Shown one piece after another: positions 11,926-23,360 of a stretch of 64,000 nt of DNA. The notes below the pieces were generated by a model. The model had not been told where the DNA came from. It was given only the letters and a program-made list of their open reading frames with translations, and searched no databases. The stretch is taken from assembly GCA_023634235.1 (NCBI GenBank), contig JAMKCF010000013.1, positions 8,221,827 to 8,285,826 on the forward strand. Direction: 5' to 3'. The stretch comes from Pisaster brevispinus (lineage: Eukaryota; Echinodermata; Asteroidea; Forcipulatida; Asteriidae). The position numbers were made by a program, and so were the translations under genes. Numbering within the stretch: the stretch's first letter is position 1; each line of letters begins with the position of its first letter.

Positions 11926-13006
11926 ACATTTGGCCAGGAAAGGGATGGAAATAAAGAAAAGGGTATGATCCTCATATAGGCTACTTACAGGGGAGTGGAG
12001 GGGTGGATCGGTTTAGTCCGGGGTCTGTACGCCATAGAGCGGGCCCTATATGTTTAACCTTGGGCACTTTAAGCCACAACGAGACGTTAGAAATACAGTC
12101 TTCAAGCTGCAGTGGTCCATTCAATCATGGAGGTCGAAATTCCTCCTTGGTTCAATTAATGCTGGTGAGTTCATTCAGACAACTACATTCTCATGGTTCT
12201 GTCGCGACCCCCTACTCTTCCAATTTCTTGTTTTCCCCAATTCCAGACATCCCATCGTATATAGAAAAACCGGTCCCATGGTACAACGCAAACATCCTGT
12301 CCCATTTTTAGTAACGTACAATTTCAAGCTGGCCAATCAACGCTGACGTACTAAATGATCCTTTCCAACATCATCACTGACTTGGTCTCAGGCCAAGAAC
12401 TTTCCAGCCAATCGAAATGACATAATCTATATACAATACAATTCGACCTCGGGATTATTTGAACTCTGAACTTTTTACTCTGAGCTTCAATCTTGAAAAG
12501 GCATGTCCCTACACCTCTCGGCAAATATAAACATTTTTCAGGGCCTTGTCATAAAAAAAACCTCAAACTGAAAAAAACAGGTTATATAATAAATTAGACT
12601 GTACCCTCTTTTATTCGGCTGTCAAATCTGTCTAATACAGAACATTTTGAGGGGCCTACTTGAAATGTTTATGAGGCCGACGCTCTGTTTTCTACTTATT
12701 TAGTCTGGTGCAGAAGGTTTATCTCTCTGTACAATTTAAGCTGGCACTGCACAATCGGTGGCGTTTTTTCCCAGGACAGATGTGGCACTTAACATAAATG
12801 GGCGTGTTTTCTACCAGAATCAGTCTTCGCGCATGCGCACTTAACACACTTCTTGTGGAGTTTTTTTTTTTTTTTTTTTGATAAAATTCCTTGCTGGGCT
12901 TCGTTTTGTCACAAAGACTTTCGATAGTCCAGACTTTCGAGAGTGCAGCAACAAAGTTTGCACGAACTTTTCAGACAGTGAGATCAAGAGAAGAGCGTGC
13001 CAGACA
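11926..13006 (+). promoter_or_regulatory. PLA2 gene 2 5' flank (shared block)
   Basis: About 1.1 kb repeated upstream of genes 3 (35047-35654) and 4 (57480-58532), with markers gggtatgatcctc, gccatagagcgggccc and gacagtgagatc just before the ATG. It includes an NRF-1-like palindrome GCGCATGCGC at 12829-12838 and a T-run at 12861-12878. The conserved ggcgtgttttctacca and gtcacaaagactttcga elements are candidate core promoter or 5' UTR. Confidence 0.7.
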
Positions 13007-13067
13007 ATGGCGAACAAAATACCAGTTCTTGTATGGACCGTCTGCGTTCTGGCGATCATATCTTACG
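13007..13067 (+). CDS. PLA2 gene 2, exon 1 (signal peptide)
   Basis: ATG in gccagacaatggcg; 20 codons plus one base, ending before GTGAGTAATG. The hydrophobic core VLVWTVCVLAIIS is the same as in genes 3 and 4. Confidence 0.9.
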
Positions 13068-16000
13068 GTGAGTAATGAATAGAAGTTCTTATATTTTGTG
13101 ACCTGGTAGTTGATCACTTAAATCAAAACAAAGCAATTGACAGGAAAAAGAAGATGGAAACGCATTTTGGGATTATTATGTTAAGGGAATTGTTTACTAC
13201 TGACGGTAGGGCCAAGCGTTACTTACCAATTGCATCTTCTTGGCCATCAAAGAGCAGTTTTCACAAGAATTAGCACCCCCAAAAAGTTGATAGCCAAACT
13301 ACCCAGTCTTTTCTAATCATTCCCCATTTACAGTTTAGTTTGCATAAAGTTGCTAAGCAATGCTCTCATACTTATCATATATTATTAGCCTCTGGTTCTA
13401 TTTCTCTAATGTAAACGAAAAAGATGTAAACAACGGTGGAAATAGAAAAAACAATCTGGATAGAAATACTTGTTGTTCTTAGTTGTACATGACAGGGAAT
13501 CTTAAAGTAAAAGAAAATTAAAACCTGAGAGAAAGGGTTTTTTATTTTAAAAAAATGAATGCCACGCCTACTGTACGAGGCAAGACAACCTCAGATAGGT
13601 TGCAATATGACAAAATTTTACAGGCAAATTGGAACACACATCCATGCGTTTCGCGTGAGAACGGCGTGCAGCACGCGCGCATTGCACGAAACTCATACCA
13701 CGATTGTTTAGTAAACAGCGTGTCTGCGTTAATAATTTGAAAATATTCTTACTATTGCACGAATGAAAAACATTCATTATTTGTTTTATATAACATTCAA
13801 GTAGATCTTTGTCATTTGATTGGAGGATACAACTTTCAAAACAAACAAAACGTACAATATTTAATTGTGTCATTAGGCCTACACCTATTTCTGTTGGTTC
13901 GGCTTGTTTGGATTCAACAGTGACTGAGTGCGTTCTGTACTGCTATTTTGAGACACACGGGTGCCGTAATGTAGTAAGTGCCTTGTAGTAACTGTACTGC
14001 TGCATTATCAAAGACGCGCACGCAATGATGTGGTACGCACCGTGCAATGGAACGAAAAATGCACGGTGAATGACGTAGCGTGCAATGGTACGTTTATTTG
14101 CTATCACGTGACGGACAATCCTCCAATCAAATGGCAATGTTATATAATGTACAAATATTGACCGCTTCGAGTGGCGTAGTAAAACTAGTCACTCGAGGTG
14201 ATCCCCGGAGCAGCCTATCTTCCCGAGCCTATCAGCCTATTTTCATTCTGATAGGCGGCTCCGGGGATCACCTCGAGTGACTAGTTTTACTACGCCACGA
14301 GACAAAGCAGTCAATATTTGTTTTTAACACCTCCTCCATTTTTCTGGTAGAATCAATCGTCAAACAACTTTACGTACGTGGCAATCAATCGTCAAACAAG
14401 AACTGTAAAATATTACGTTGAAATACCGAGTTTTGACAAAATAAGAGGGTACCAGCTACTGCTATTACGTTCGTTCTCTAAACCGTATTTAAAATGCACA
14501 CATTCTGTTTATTACACCGGGTTCGAGGTTGTCAAGCAGCTCGTTTAAATCAATGTTTGAAGTCAATGTAGTCAGGGTACCAGGGTATCCATGCACTAGT
14601 ACATCGGTCGCTAGGCTGTCGTTGAATAGTTCGCGTTGCGTTCGTGGCACGCACTAGTAAAACTAAGGCATATCATGTGACGCGCTCTAAACCAATCACA
14701 ACGCAGAAAATATGTATGAGGTGTTATAATAGGAACTATCTATAGTTCCAGTCCGGTCCAGTCCTCAGCTTAGAGATTTTACATGCATCTCTCAAAGACG
14801 TACAACGAAGATTTCTCGCGAATTGGGTCAATAAACGAAGCGTTTTCTGTGCAACAAACTCAGTTTTGGCTATAAATGTATTCAAAACCCCGTAGATGGA
14901 TTTTCATTGTACGTGTTTTTGGCAACACTCTTAAGTATATTGTGTTTTTCTTTTTCCAGACCCTTGTGCTCTCAATTTGTATAGGCCTAGACTTATGTTT
15001 TTACCACAGGATCTCCGGATCATTGTCAGCCAAAATGAATTCATTGTCATTCATGTTCACAGATTCCCCTCATTCAATCAAAGTAGAGTTTTTAATTTTG
15101 TTTGTTTACCCTTACACCAAATGTGTATAAAGTATGTATACTCGGTACTTTCCCGAGTTCTGTGGAAAAAAAAAAACACACACAAGTGAGCAGACGCAAA
15201 TTAGTTACATGTGTATCAATGTTGTGTTTCTGTACTTCATCCCTTGGTGTGAACGGTTACATTTGAATACGCATTCTAGAAGACCGGAAGACGAGGTCAA
15301 ATATGCTAATCCCTGTCATATAACTTGTACATTGTGAAAATCGCTCATGTGGTTCAGGTGATGTGTTTTTTAAGTATTTAACTTTGAATATTAAGAGTCC
15401 TAACTGATGCATAATGATGACGGAAATGCCACGTGACGTCACCTTAAATGCACACTTTTCACAGATTTATTTTTTACAAGGGAAAAGGCGAGATCAAGCT
15501 GAAACCTTGTTTGTACTCAACCCGATATGTGTAACACCCAAAATTGAAGGTTCTTTTTTATGATGTCATCAAGTGTTACATGACGTCTCTCTAAAGGTGC
15601 AATTTTACAAGATCCATATATATACAGAACAAACGCACGATCGAGCTGAAACCATGCATTTGTTACATCTTCAATTTGAGTTCACATTAAGATGACGTCA
15701 TCAAGTGTTATACGATCTCCCCTCAAGGGTGCAGTTTTACAAGATCTTTATGTACATAAATAAATGCGCAATCAAACTGACACCTTTCGTGTCTTCATGC
15801 CGGATTTTTTTACATCTAAAAATCGAGCTTATGTTACAATAAAATGTTATGAATATTAAAGGGAACCAATGTGTGGTGAAGAGGTTTTAAACTAGTGGTT
15901 TAAACCCGCCAAGGCCTGGTTCTTGATAATGTCACCGAGACGAAGTCAATGCAAAGTTATCAAGAATCATGCCTCGCCAGGAACCCTTAAAGGGAAACAC

Positions 16001-19000
16001 CGGCTTACTGTTTACCTAATATAGTGATGTGGAATGACAGACAATAATTTTTAGATGGTTGTTGTAAAAAAAAATCATCAAAATATCACGTAATTAACGA
16101 AAAATGTGAAAAAAACAAAAAGCGGTCAAAGGTCAGCTTATACGCTTGTCCAGCCATTGCAACTGTCAAGTTTACGTAAAATGTTGCGCAATGTTGTAAG
16201 TAGACTAGTGCTCTTTTTGTGTATCAATTATAACAATGGCGAGGCATGAAAATCCAGACTTCATATCCATCGCACAAATTCACGTGTAAATTAAAAAACA
16301 GACATGAACGGACGTCAGTCCAAGGGAAGGTTCCTTGCTCTATGGTCAGTCCTAGTCGAAGTCCGCTCGCGGTCGTAACCAATAACTGTTTCGGTTGAAC
16401 TTGCCATTGAAACAGTTATTGGTTACGACCGCGAAAACGCACCCCAACCTGTATTCTGTGTACGACGACGTACTATGTACTTGCAATGGAGAACGTTTCT
16501 TCGACATCCAAGGATCGGTACAAAAAAACATCGCAAGGAAAAACACCTAGAAGGTGGTCCAACGAAAATTAAAAAGTAAAAAAACAACAACGATAAATCC
16601 AAAGGGAAAGCCAGCAAAAGCAGCAATGGGGGGGGGGGGAGGGGTGGACATTGTGCAGCTATCATAGAAGTAGACCAGCTGTATGGGATAAATATTCCCC
16701 TATGTCGTCCCACGTGTGTAGCGCAGGCAACACGTTGCAGGAGTTAGGGGACAATAGCTAGAGTATCAGACTGAAACCCTCCTAAAAAAATGTAATTGTT
16801 GGTCTGGCTCCCTACCCCTCCGACAAGCTCCAAAGCTCACGGCTAGACCGGCAAGCTGGGGAGTTCATGCCCGGGCTTGTCTCTCTGGCCCCACGAGACA
16901 CGGCACAGGCTATACGGGATATGCCCCTAGGTTTACGTTCCGCTAGCTCCCACGCTGGTGTGCCGTAAAACACGCTTCGGTTGCACGGACTCTCTGAATG
17001 CGAATCTTACGTTCGATTTTTCATCATTATTTACAAATTGTATCAATAATCTGAATACTTAGTCTTTTTTGTCAAATACTCATAAATAATTTTTTAAAAA
17101 CAGATTTAAATTTGGTTTAGTAATCTACTTTTATACGGCTGGAAGTAAAACTATCTCCGAAGATCACGTGATTTATCCGAACCACTTTTTGGTTCGGATA
17201 AATCACGTGACCTTCGTTTTTTGAAAAATGCTCAAAAACGGCAAAATTTGATGGTTTCTCTTAGGAACCTTTCTTCTCCATTCCTGGAAGACCTTTGAAG
17301 TCATATGTTAGCCTATTTTGTAGCCCAAATAGCCCAACGAAGCCGGTGTGCCCCTTTAAGTGTGTTAAATTCCCTGAGTATACGCAAATGTTGGAAATGT
17401 GGTACGGACTGTTCCACACAACCCAACATATAAAAATGTTTAACTTGGCTTGACTTGGGGGGGGGGGCTGGTTGCAAACCAGACACATAGCCACAGCTGT
17501 CGGCAAGACGTCAGACACTTGCTACACACAAAGAACAGACGGCTCAACTTATGAAAGGATTAGATCTTGGGAGGTCGGTATTTGACATGGGCTATTTATG
17601 TGCTAAGTACATGAGTGCAAATAGTTTTCTGCCCCTCAAAAGCACCTGAAGCACATCTGTCCACCTTCCCAGTAGTAAAGGGTGGTACCACTAGTTCAAA
17701 ACAGATTGAACACACTTTAATTTTTAATCGTGAATATCTTTCCCTTAAAAATATCCAAAAACACTGTAAAAGTTGAGAACAAATCTGACAGTTTAGCCTC
17801 AGCTCGCATCGACTGTGCGTTTTATAATTTCTATGTCTGTGATGAAAACGAAGAGTACCTCTTCGCGCAAGTTTCAAAGTTGCGCGCTTAGGTTTCAAAC
17901 TGTCGCACGCAGGTTTCAAACTTGCGCGAAGTAAACTATGGGTGCACCCCACTAAATAAACTCCCAAAACATACAGTACAAAATGCTAAACATTCAAAAA
18001 CACACACAAAATACTTCGAAGATTTTTACTGTAAATGGAAAACTATCCATTGACTCTTGAACTTTTATCCTCTGCTCAATGTAATATGGTGAGTCCCTGG
18101 GCCCGTCGAGTTATTCTCCCTCCAAATGAAAACACCCCTATACAAACCGGTGTAGTTTTCCAAAAGTCCAAACATCAATCTTGAAAAAATTTCCCCACAC
18201 CTCTCAGCAAAAAGGAACATTTACTTCGGGTCCTTTGTCATTAAAAATACGTCAAGTTGGAAGTCAACAACCCTCACATCATAACTGGGAAAAATATTTA
18301 CACTGTTTTCCTTTTATGGCTCTGAAATCTGTGAAAATGGAGAATATTTTGGAGGGCCTACAAAATATTAATGAGGCCGAGTCATAAACAAGAACAAAAA
18401 CAAACATATCCATTATATAGCAAAAAGAGGAGCAAAGGATTAAGGGAGAGTATCCAGAAAGAGCGGGAAAATATAGTCAAGCAGAGTTATAAATTTACAA
18501 ACAATGGGGTGGCTAAGAACCTTTCAGAGTAAAGTAGTAAGGACAAAGGATGGTCAGTGTGAAAGGGTGGATCACTGGACCATAAAGGTGGTACCGCATC
18601 GTAGGCATTACAATGCGGGATATATACCGCTGGCCTCTTGTTTCACAGACGACATTCCTTCGTGTCTGGGTAATACGGCCACGTCGTCGAAATGCCAGAC
18701 TTCGTAAAATCCTACGCAGGGTCACTGTAACCCACTGAGAGCTTTTTTGTAACTCCATGGGGATGACCCGAGGTACCAGTCAGAACACGTTCTTCAATAT
18801 TCGTCAGTAGGTAAACATGGGACTGTTGTTGAGAATATTATTTACTTCAACTTCACCCACACTACAAGGTCAAATTGCGGTCACTTTAATGTAGCTATTG
18901 CCAAGTTTTTCGAGAGCTTTCACACGGCATTTAGATTGTTAAGACAACTATTAAACTTACTTCAGGAGTTATGATTTTTTGAAAAAAATAAACTTTGAAA

Positions 19001-22000
19001 TTGTTGTATTCCGACACATTATGTATTGGGTACAAAAGAACATAACGAGCCAATAAAACAAACGATTACACAAGTTAGGCAATTCGTGTTGACTTTATTA
19101 AGCTGTATATAGTTCAAAGTTTTCAACATGATATCAAATAAAGTTAGATTCTCATTAGTATCGATTTGGGGTTAAACATTGATTTTTTTCATTATATGTA
19201 TTATGTGATGATGATGAATTTTCTCAGTTAATAGAAGTCATGCAAATCTGCGAAGCAGAAGAACGTCAAATGGATACTTACTTGTCTATTTATTATTTGA
19301 TTCAATTTATTATTCAAGTTCATACGAAAAAAATATTACACGTTGAACTTGGAACGGATTCGTTTCTGCACGATGCCACTGGTACATATACCCACACAGC
19401 AATATTGATGCGCTAACGTTAAAAGTACGATGAACTGTAACATTTCCATATAACATGCTGCGCGTAGCTGGACTTGTCTCTCTGCACACCAGTGGCGTAA
19501 CTAGACATTTTCATTTGGGGGGGCAAGTGGGGGCAAAGATTAAATTTGGGGGTGCCAAAGAAGTGCAAGGCTATCATTAAATATGTTAACTGATTTATAT
19601 ATTATAAGAATATACTTTTCTGTGATTTCATATGGGGGGCAAGAGGGGGGCAAGGGTTCTGTGCGGGGGGCGCAGGCCCCCCTGCCCCCCCCCCCCCTCT
19701 GGTGACGCCACTGCTGCACACACATCATGTCACCACAATAATGCCCTTTTCGGGTTAAAAGCATATAATGTTGGAGAATTTGTAAGATTTTCTATAACAT
19801 TTTTCGATTCCTGTTACGACGTCTAGAGGCTCCATTACGCGATGGGTCAAATTTCGAGCGACGCTAGACGTGCCATACCGTACGCGCGTGTGCTAAAAGA
19901 TTCTACATTGAGTAATACTATAGTACGTAGTGATTACGGTAAGTGTAAAAAAAATAATAAGATCTATATAAACAACGGATTTTCTTGCAGGGCATCTGAA
20001 TTCAGTGACTTTATTTCCGTGCAAAGCGTTTTGGTGTAGCCTACAACTATAGAAGAGGTTTGCTCACATAATTATCATAACAACTACCGCGAATATAATT
20101 TGTTCGTGGAACAAACAAATCAGCTTTCAAACAATGTCCAGCGTGTATATCATCAGATAGTATTTGCATGATGTGGTAGACTTGAATGTATTAAAATACT
20201 CAATGACACTATCGCTCACTTATTGAGTAACAGTTTTTAATTACAAATTCAGTACTCCGACATTTTTTGTTTTAATCTAAAAAATTATACAACTGCACCT
20301 AGCCAAATAGCATGCCAAATGTCACTATCCGGGGTTTGTTTTTCACTTACACAATCCAACAATGACCCGCTCTCCAGGAATTCCGTTAGGAATTGTACAG
20401 CAATTACTCAGCCTTGCTATGTAAGTTGTGTAAACAAAGAGTGTAATTCAAAGAAATGGTTGACTGAGCAGAAAGAGACATGTGGGCTCATCTCAAAATA
20501 AAATGTTGCTTGAATTGATTTAATTTAGTCGAAAGGGTCTATATCTAATGCTTTGGTGATTTAAAAGTGATTGGGTGATTTCAAATTTATTTGGTTCTTA
20601 ACAGAAATGTATTACACGCTAAAATCAAAGTGTTACTCAAGGAGTAAGGCAGGATGAAATGGTATGATTTTTTTTGATGGTGTCACGCAAGGTTAATTGT
20701 CACAACGAATGTCTCACGACGAAGGTGGTGTTGTTATTGCCGAAATGTACTTAGTCTGTCACCATGAGTGCGGTAATAATATTACTGTACTTTAGGTTGG
20801 GAACTAGACAGTATCTTCCGAATGGCATACACCACTCACGTAAAGGTTACCGTATTATACGGTTATCTTTTATCAATAAATAATGTGTATTAACTAAACG
20901 GGAACAAAAACAATTTAAAATAAGTTGTTAACTTCATTATTGTGAACAATCTTTATGACCGTCGTATATTTCTCGATTTTAAATATATTAATAACACGCC
21001 CTTCAAAAAGTTGTTGACTTACCCTTTCCAATAGGTGTCACATGACCTTAAATCCAGCCCTCTGGTTGGTCGAGAGGCCCAAAATTAAACGGCCGGGTAT
21101 TTAAATTGATTTAGTTTTTAAGTGGTGTTTGAAGCTTTGCATGGTGTGAAAAAATGAGATAAAACAACCATTAATAACAAACTTGCGGGTACGGCCATGT
21201 GTAAAATCTCTTTTGGGAGGAGTGTTGTCTCTGAAAAGAGCCGGTGTGGTCTAGACGTTTCAAACAGTATCCTCTGCTCGTCATCAGTAGAATGAGTTTT
21301 GGGTAAAAATGGTCTGGAAAAACCCAGAAAGCCTAGCAAGCTCCTCGTGTTGCATGAATGTGCACTTTCCAGTGTTCAAAGTTATTGCACCTTTTCTGTT
21401 TCTTTCAACAGGGGAATGTGCCTCCAGGCAAAAGCGCTCCTGGTTGCAGATGGCGGATATGATTAATTGTGTCACAGGGAAATTTGCATTGGGATATCTT
21501 TTCCACTGGGGATATTGTGGACCACTTAATTGGACTAGTGGAGACCCAGATGGCGCAATAGACAGGTAACTATTGTCGCGAAGCTATTGTTGATCAAGGG
21601 GAGAGCAATTTTAAGGTTGTTCGGAAGGAACAACAATTGACGTAACAAAAAAGTTGTTACAGAATTTGGGTCAAACCGCCATTGTTGACGCAACATTCAT
21701 CCCCATTGTTCTTCAAAGCTTTTCAGTTTGATAGTAATACTATTTTTACCCAGATTCGTCACGCCATAAAACTCCAAACATCTCCCTCTTCCCAATGCTC
21801 CTCATTGATCCGTCACGATGACTCAACTTTCCCGTCACTTTATGTCACTTTGGCATAATTTTCAGCTGCTGTTTCAGCCATGATGTGTGTTACAGCAACC
21901 TGGAGAAGGAGAGAACGTGCCCGGACTTTTTCAACTTGAAATATGACAGCTACCTGTCAAACTGTAAAACCAATTACGCACGGATTACATGCCGTAAGTG

Positions 22001-23208
22001 TGTTTAGTTAACTAGTATTGGGTACTTGGTTTCATGTTCTCGGTTGTGCTGTAATATGCATTCTTTATAACATTAGTTCGACAGTAACGGTTCCGTTAAC
22101 CGTATGCTACGAGCTTAATGATTTTGAATTGCAAGGTAGCTAGTCCCGGCAGTCAATAGGAAGACACGCTGCTTGTAAGAATCAAAAAGTTTTTCATTTC
22201 TATTTTGAGCGTCTACAGATATCAATCTTTATTAAAAAAAACCAAATTTGTTTGTTTGTTTTCGTTAAATAAATAAAATAACTCCCAGAAGGCTAACTGA
22301 TACTTTGCTGTCGTTGTTGGTGTTGTTTGTTTGGGTGTTTGTTTGTTGGGCTGTTGGTGTGTTTGTTTGTTTGTTTGTTTGTTGGGGTGTTTATTTGTTT
22401 GCTGGGGTGTTTGTTTGTTTGCTGGGGTGTTTGTTTGTTTGTTTGTTTGTTTGTTTGTTTGTTGGGGTGTTTGTTTGTTTCGCTGTTTGTTTTTTGTTTC
22501 ACTCATTGTTTGTTGGGGTGTTTGTTGGGGTGTTTGTTTGTTTGTTTGCTTTTGTTTTTGTTTTTGTTTGGGGGAAGGTGTTTTATGTGTGCGTGCCTTA
22601 CACACGCCAACTTGCGGGATTCTTTTAACAATGGAACACTGCTGCCACAATGTTCCTTTGTTATAGTGGTACCCCACAGGAATTTCTTCAGAAAAGTGAA
22701 TAATAGAACAACAATGGAAGTACCCGTATCTGCCATATTTTTTAGTGTGCGTGCGTGTGTGTAGTTTTATTTTACTACAAAGGCACTGGGTGAGATATTC
22801 GTAATGCTGAACGAAGTTTCTCGACAAGTGAAATTTTGCTGTGTGTATGCAATGATATGAGGAGAAACTGTACAAAAATAGATAACAACTTGAAAAATTA
22901 TTAGTTTTTAAACAATTAGCTACAGCTGCGCCAGCGATCTCACAAACAGATATTTCGTTTTCATTTTGTGAATGAAATCTCGACAAGACTCGTTCACCAA
23001 AGCTTTAGTTCCTTCAGACATCGTAATGAAAGTGCATGGAGAGGAAATGCCAGAGTCGAATTCCTCATCAATTATTTTAATAAAAAAGTTCGTTATTGGG
23101 ATTATTTGATGATTATTTCCAGTGCCATCGACTGATTGCAAACGACGATTGTGCGAATGCGACAAAGCTCTGGCAGATTGCTTCAAGGTGGCCAAATCAT
23201 CGATTTAA
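13007..23208 (+). CDS. Divergent secreted PLA2, gene 2 (four exons, 142 aa)
   Basis: Exons 13007-13067, 21412-21565, 21866-21993 and 23123-23208 chain in frame (429 nt) with GT-AG borders. The signal peptide and QKR-Ser propeptide end match the family. The catalytic pair CCFSHDVCY (73-81, His77 Asp78) and CECDKALADCF (125-135, Asp128) are kept. The calcium loop is rebuilt: the aligned segment is HWGYCGPLNWTSGDPD (52-67), so the usual loop Cys is Gly, the glycine run is gone and two residues are added. The protein stops after KSSI, about 18 residues before the terminal Cys of gene 3. Mature cysteines drop from 14 to 12, both lost ones being plausible partners of one disulfide. Calcium binding and catalysis are therefore in doubt; it may be a non-enzymatic or changed-function paralogue. 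Frames stay open, so it does not look like a pseudogene. Intron 1 is long (8.3 kb), and the assignment of exon 1 rests on order alone. Confidence 0.85.
14152..14320. mobile_element. Foldback MITE with perfect 40-bp arms
   Basis: The arms at 14171-14210 and 14259-14298 are perfect reverse complements (start GTGGCGTAGTAAAACTAGTC). They are extended outward, with gaps, to CAAATATTGAC at both ends, with a 48-bp centre. It sits in intron 1 of gene 2. The perfect arms suggest a recent origin or gene conversion. Confidence 0.88.
14760..15185 (+). repeat. Intron-1 block shared by the four genes
   Basis: Matches 36935-37330 and 59715-60110, and more weakly 3788-3905. It ends in tatactcggtactttcccga, the left half of the foldback that is complete in genes 3 and 4. 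Confidence 0.75.
15190..15830. repeat. Repeat shared with 62270-62870
   Basis: Shares, among others, tttaagtatttaactttgaa and several gatgacgtcatcaagtg-type phrases with the gene 4 intron. TGACGTCA occurs at 15434 and 15693. Confidence 0.75.
16368..16433. repeat. Perfect 25-bp inverted repeat
   Basis: Arms 16368-16392 and 16409-16433 (start CGCGGTCGTAACCAATAACT) flank a 16-nt loop. No target duplication is evident. It would form a stable hairpin in DNA or RNA. Confidence 0.9.
17164..17210. repeat. Perfect 21-bp inverted repeat with CACGTG in each arm
   Basis: Arm TCACGTGATTTATCCGAACC plus A, loop CTTTT, then the exact reverse complement. Each arm carries an E-box-like CACGTG. Confidence 0.9.
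17930..18400. repeat. Repeat shared with 51297-51680
   Basis: Both hold ggtgcaccccactaaataaa, a cctctgctcaatg-type stretch, gggcccgtcgagtt and cacctctcagcaaa in the same order. A related piece is at 12480-12560. Confidence 0.75.
18500..19420 (-). repeat. Dispersed repeat, inverted relative to 63000-63800
   Basis: The reverse complement matches 63000-63800 over most of its length, and 40430-41170 in part. Shared phrases include cccatgtttacctactgacg and acccagacacgaaggaatgt, read on the strand of the other copies. It has no recognisable protein, and the family is unknown. Confidence 0.75.
19490..19713. mobile_element. hAT-type MITE with 8-bp target duplication
   Basis: Ends CAGTGGCGTaac and gtgACGCCACTG are inverted repeats typical of non-autonomous hAT elements. 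The flanking 8 bp CTGCACAC occurs on both sides (19482-19489 and 19714-19721). The inside is G- and C-run rich with no transposase. Confidence 0.93.
20319..20501 (+). CDS. Small cysteine-containing open frame, doubtful
   Basis: A 60-codon frame whose last part (after tctccag at about 20377) has Cys residues in NCTAITQPCYVSCVNKECNS and CGLISK, followed within 10 bp by AATAAA. It could be a last exon of a small secreted protein, or chance. I do not see it in the sister intron of gene 3. Confidence 0.2.
   Translation: MSLSGVCFSLTQSNNDPLSRNSVRNCTAITQPCYVSCVNKECNSKKWLTEQKETCGLISK
21412..21565 (+). CDS. PLA2 gene 2, exon 2 (altered calcium loop)
   Basis: Acceptor tttcaacag, donor CAG/gtaact. [11 protein letters not shown] then a normal N-terminal helix (Cys40 = mature position 11), followed by the rebuilt loop. 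It is 154 nt against 148 nt in genes 1 and 3. The surrounding intron is highly similar to gene 3, so the change is confined to the exon. Confidence 0.92.
21866..21993 (+). CDS. PLA2 gene 2, exon 3 (catalytic His-Asp)
   Basis: Acceptor aattttcag, donor C/gtaagtg. Encodes CCFSHDVCY. It is three codons shorter than in genes 1 and 3, and the section after TCPDFFN is strongly diverged. Confidence 0.92.
22245..22570 (+). repeat. (TTTG)n array with GGGGTG interruptions in intron 3
   Basis: TTTG repeats with recurring gttggggtgtttgtttg blocks. The long frames it opens on both strands are artefacts. It is the complement of the array at 23361-23756. Confidence 0.95.
23123..23208 (+). CDS. PLA2 gene 2, exon 4 (shortened C-terminus)
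   Basis: Acceptor atttccag; CECDKALADCF then FKVAKSSI and TAA. Downstream gcggacagcagagtgcagt still matches the 3' region of gene 3, so the end is shortened inside a conserved context. Confidence 0.9.
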
Positions 23209-23360
23209 ACATAGACACAGACGGACAAGTTCCTGCTAGGACTCCCTGGCGGACAGCAGAGTGCAGTACGTTGGGAAATATTGTACACAGCTTTTGTAAT
23301 TTTGATTTAATACTGTTTTCAAAGCTATTTGCCTTTCTATAGATGTAGAAACAGATTACT

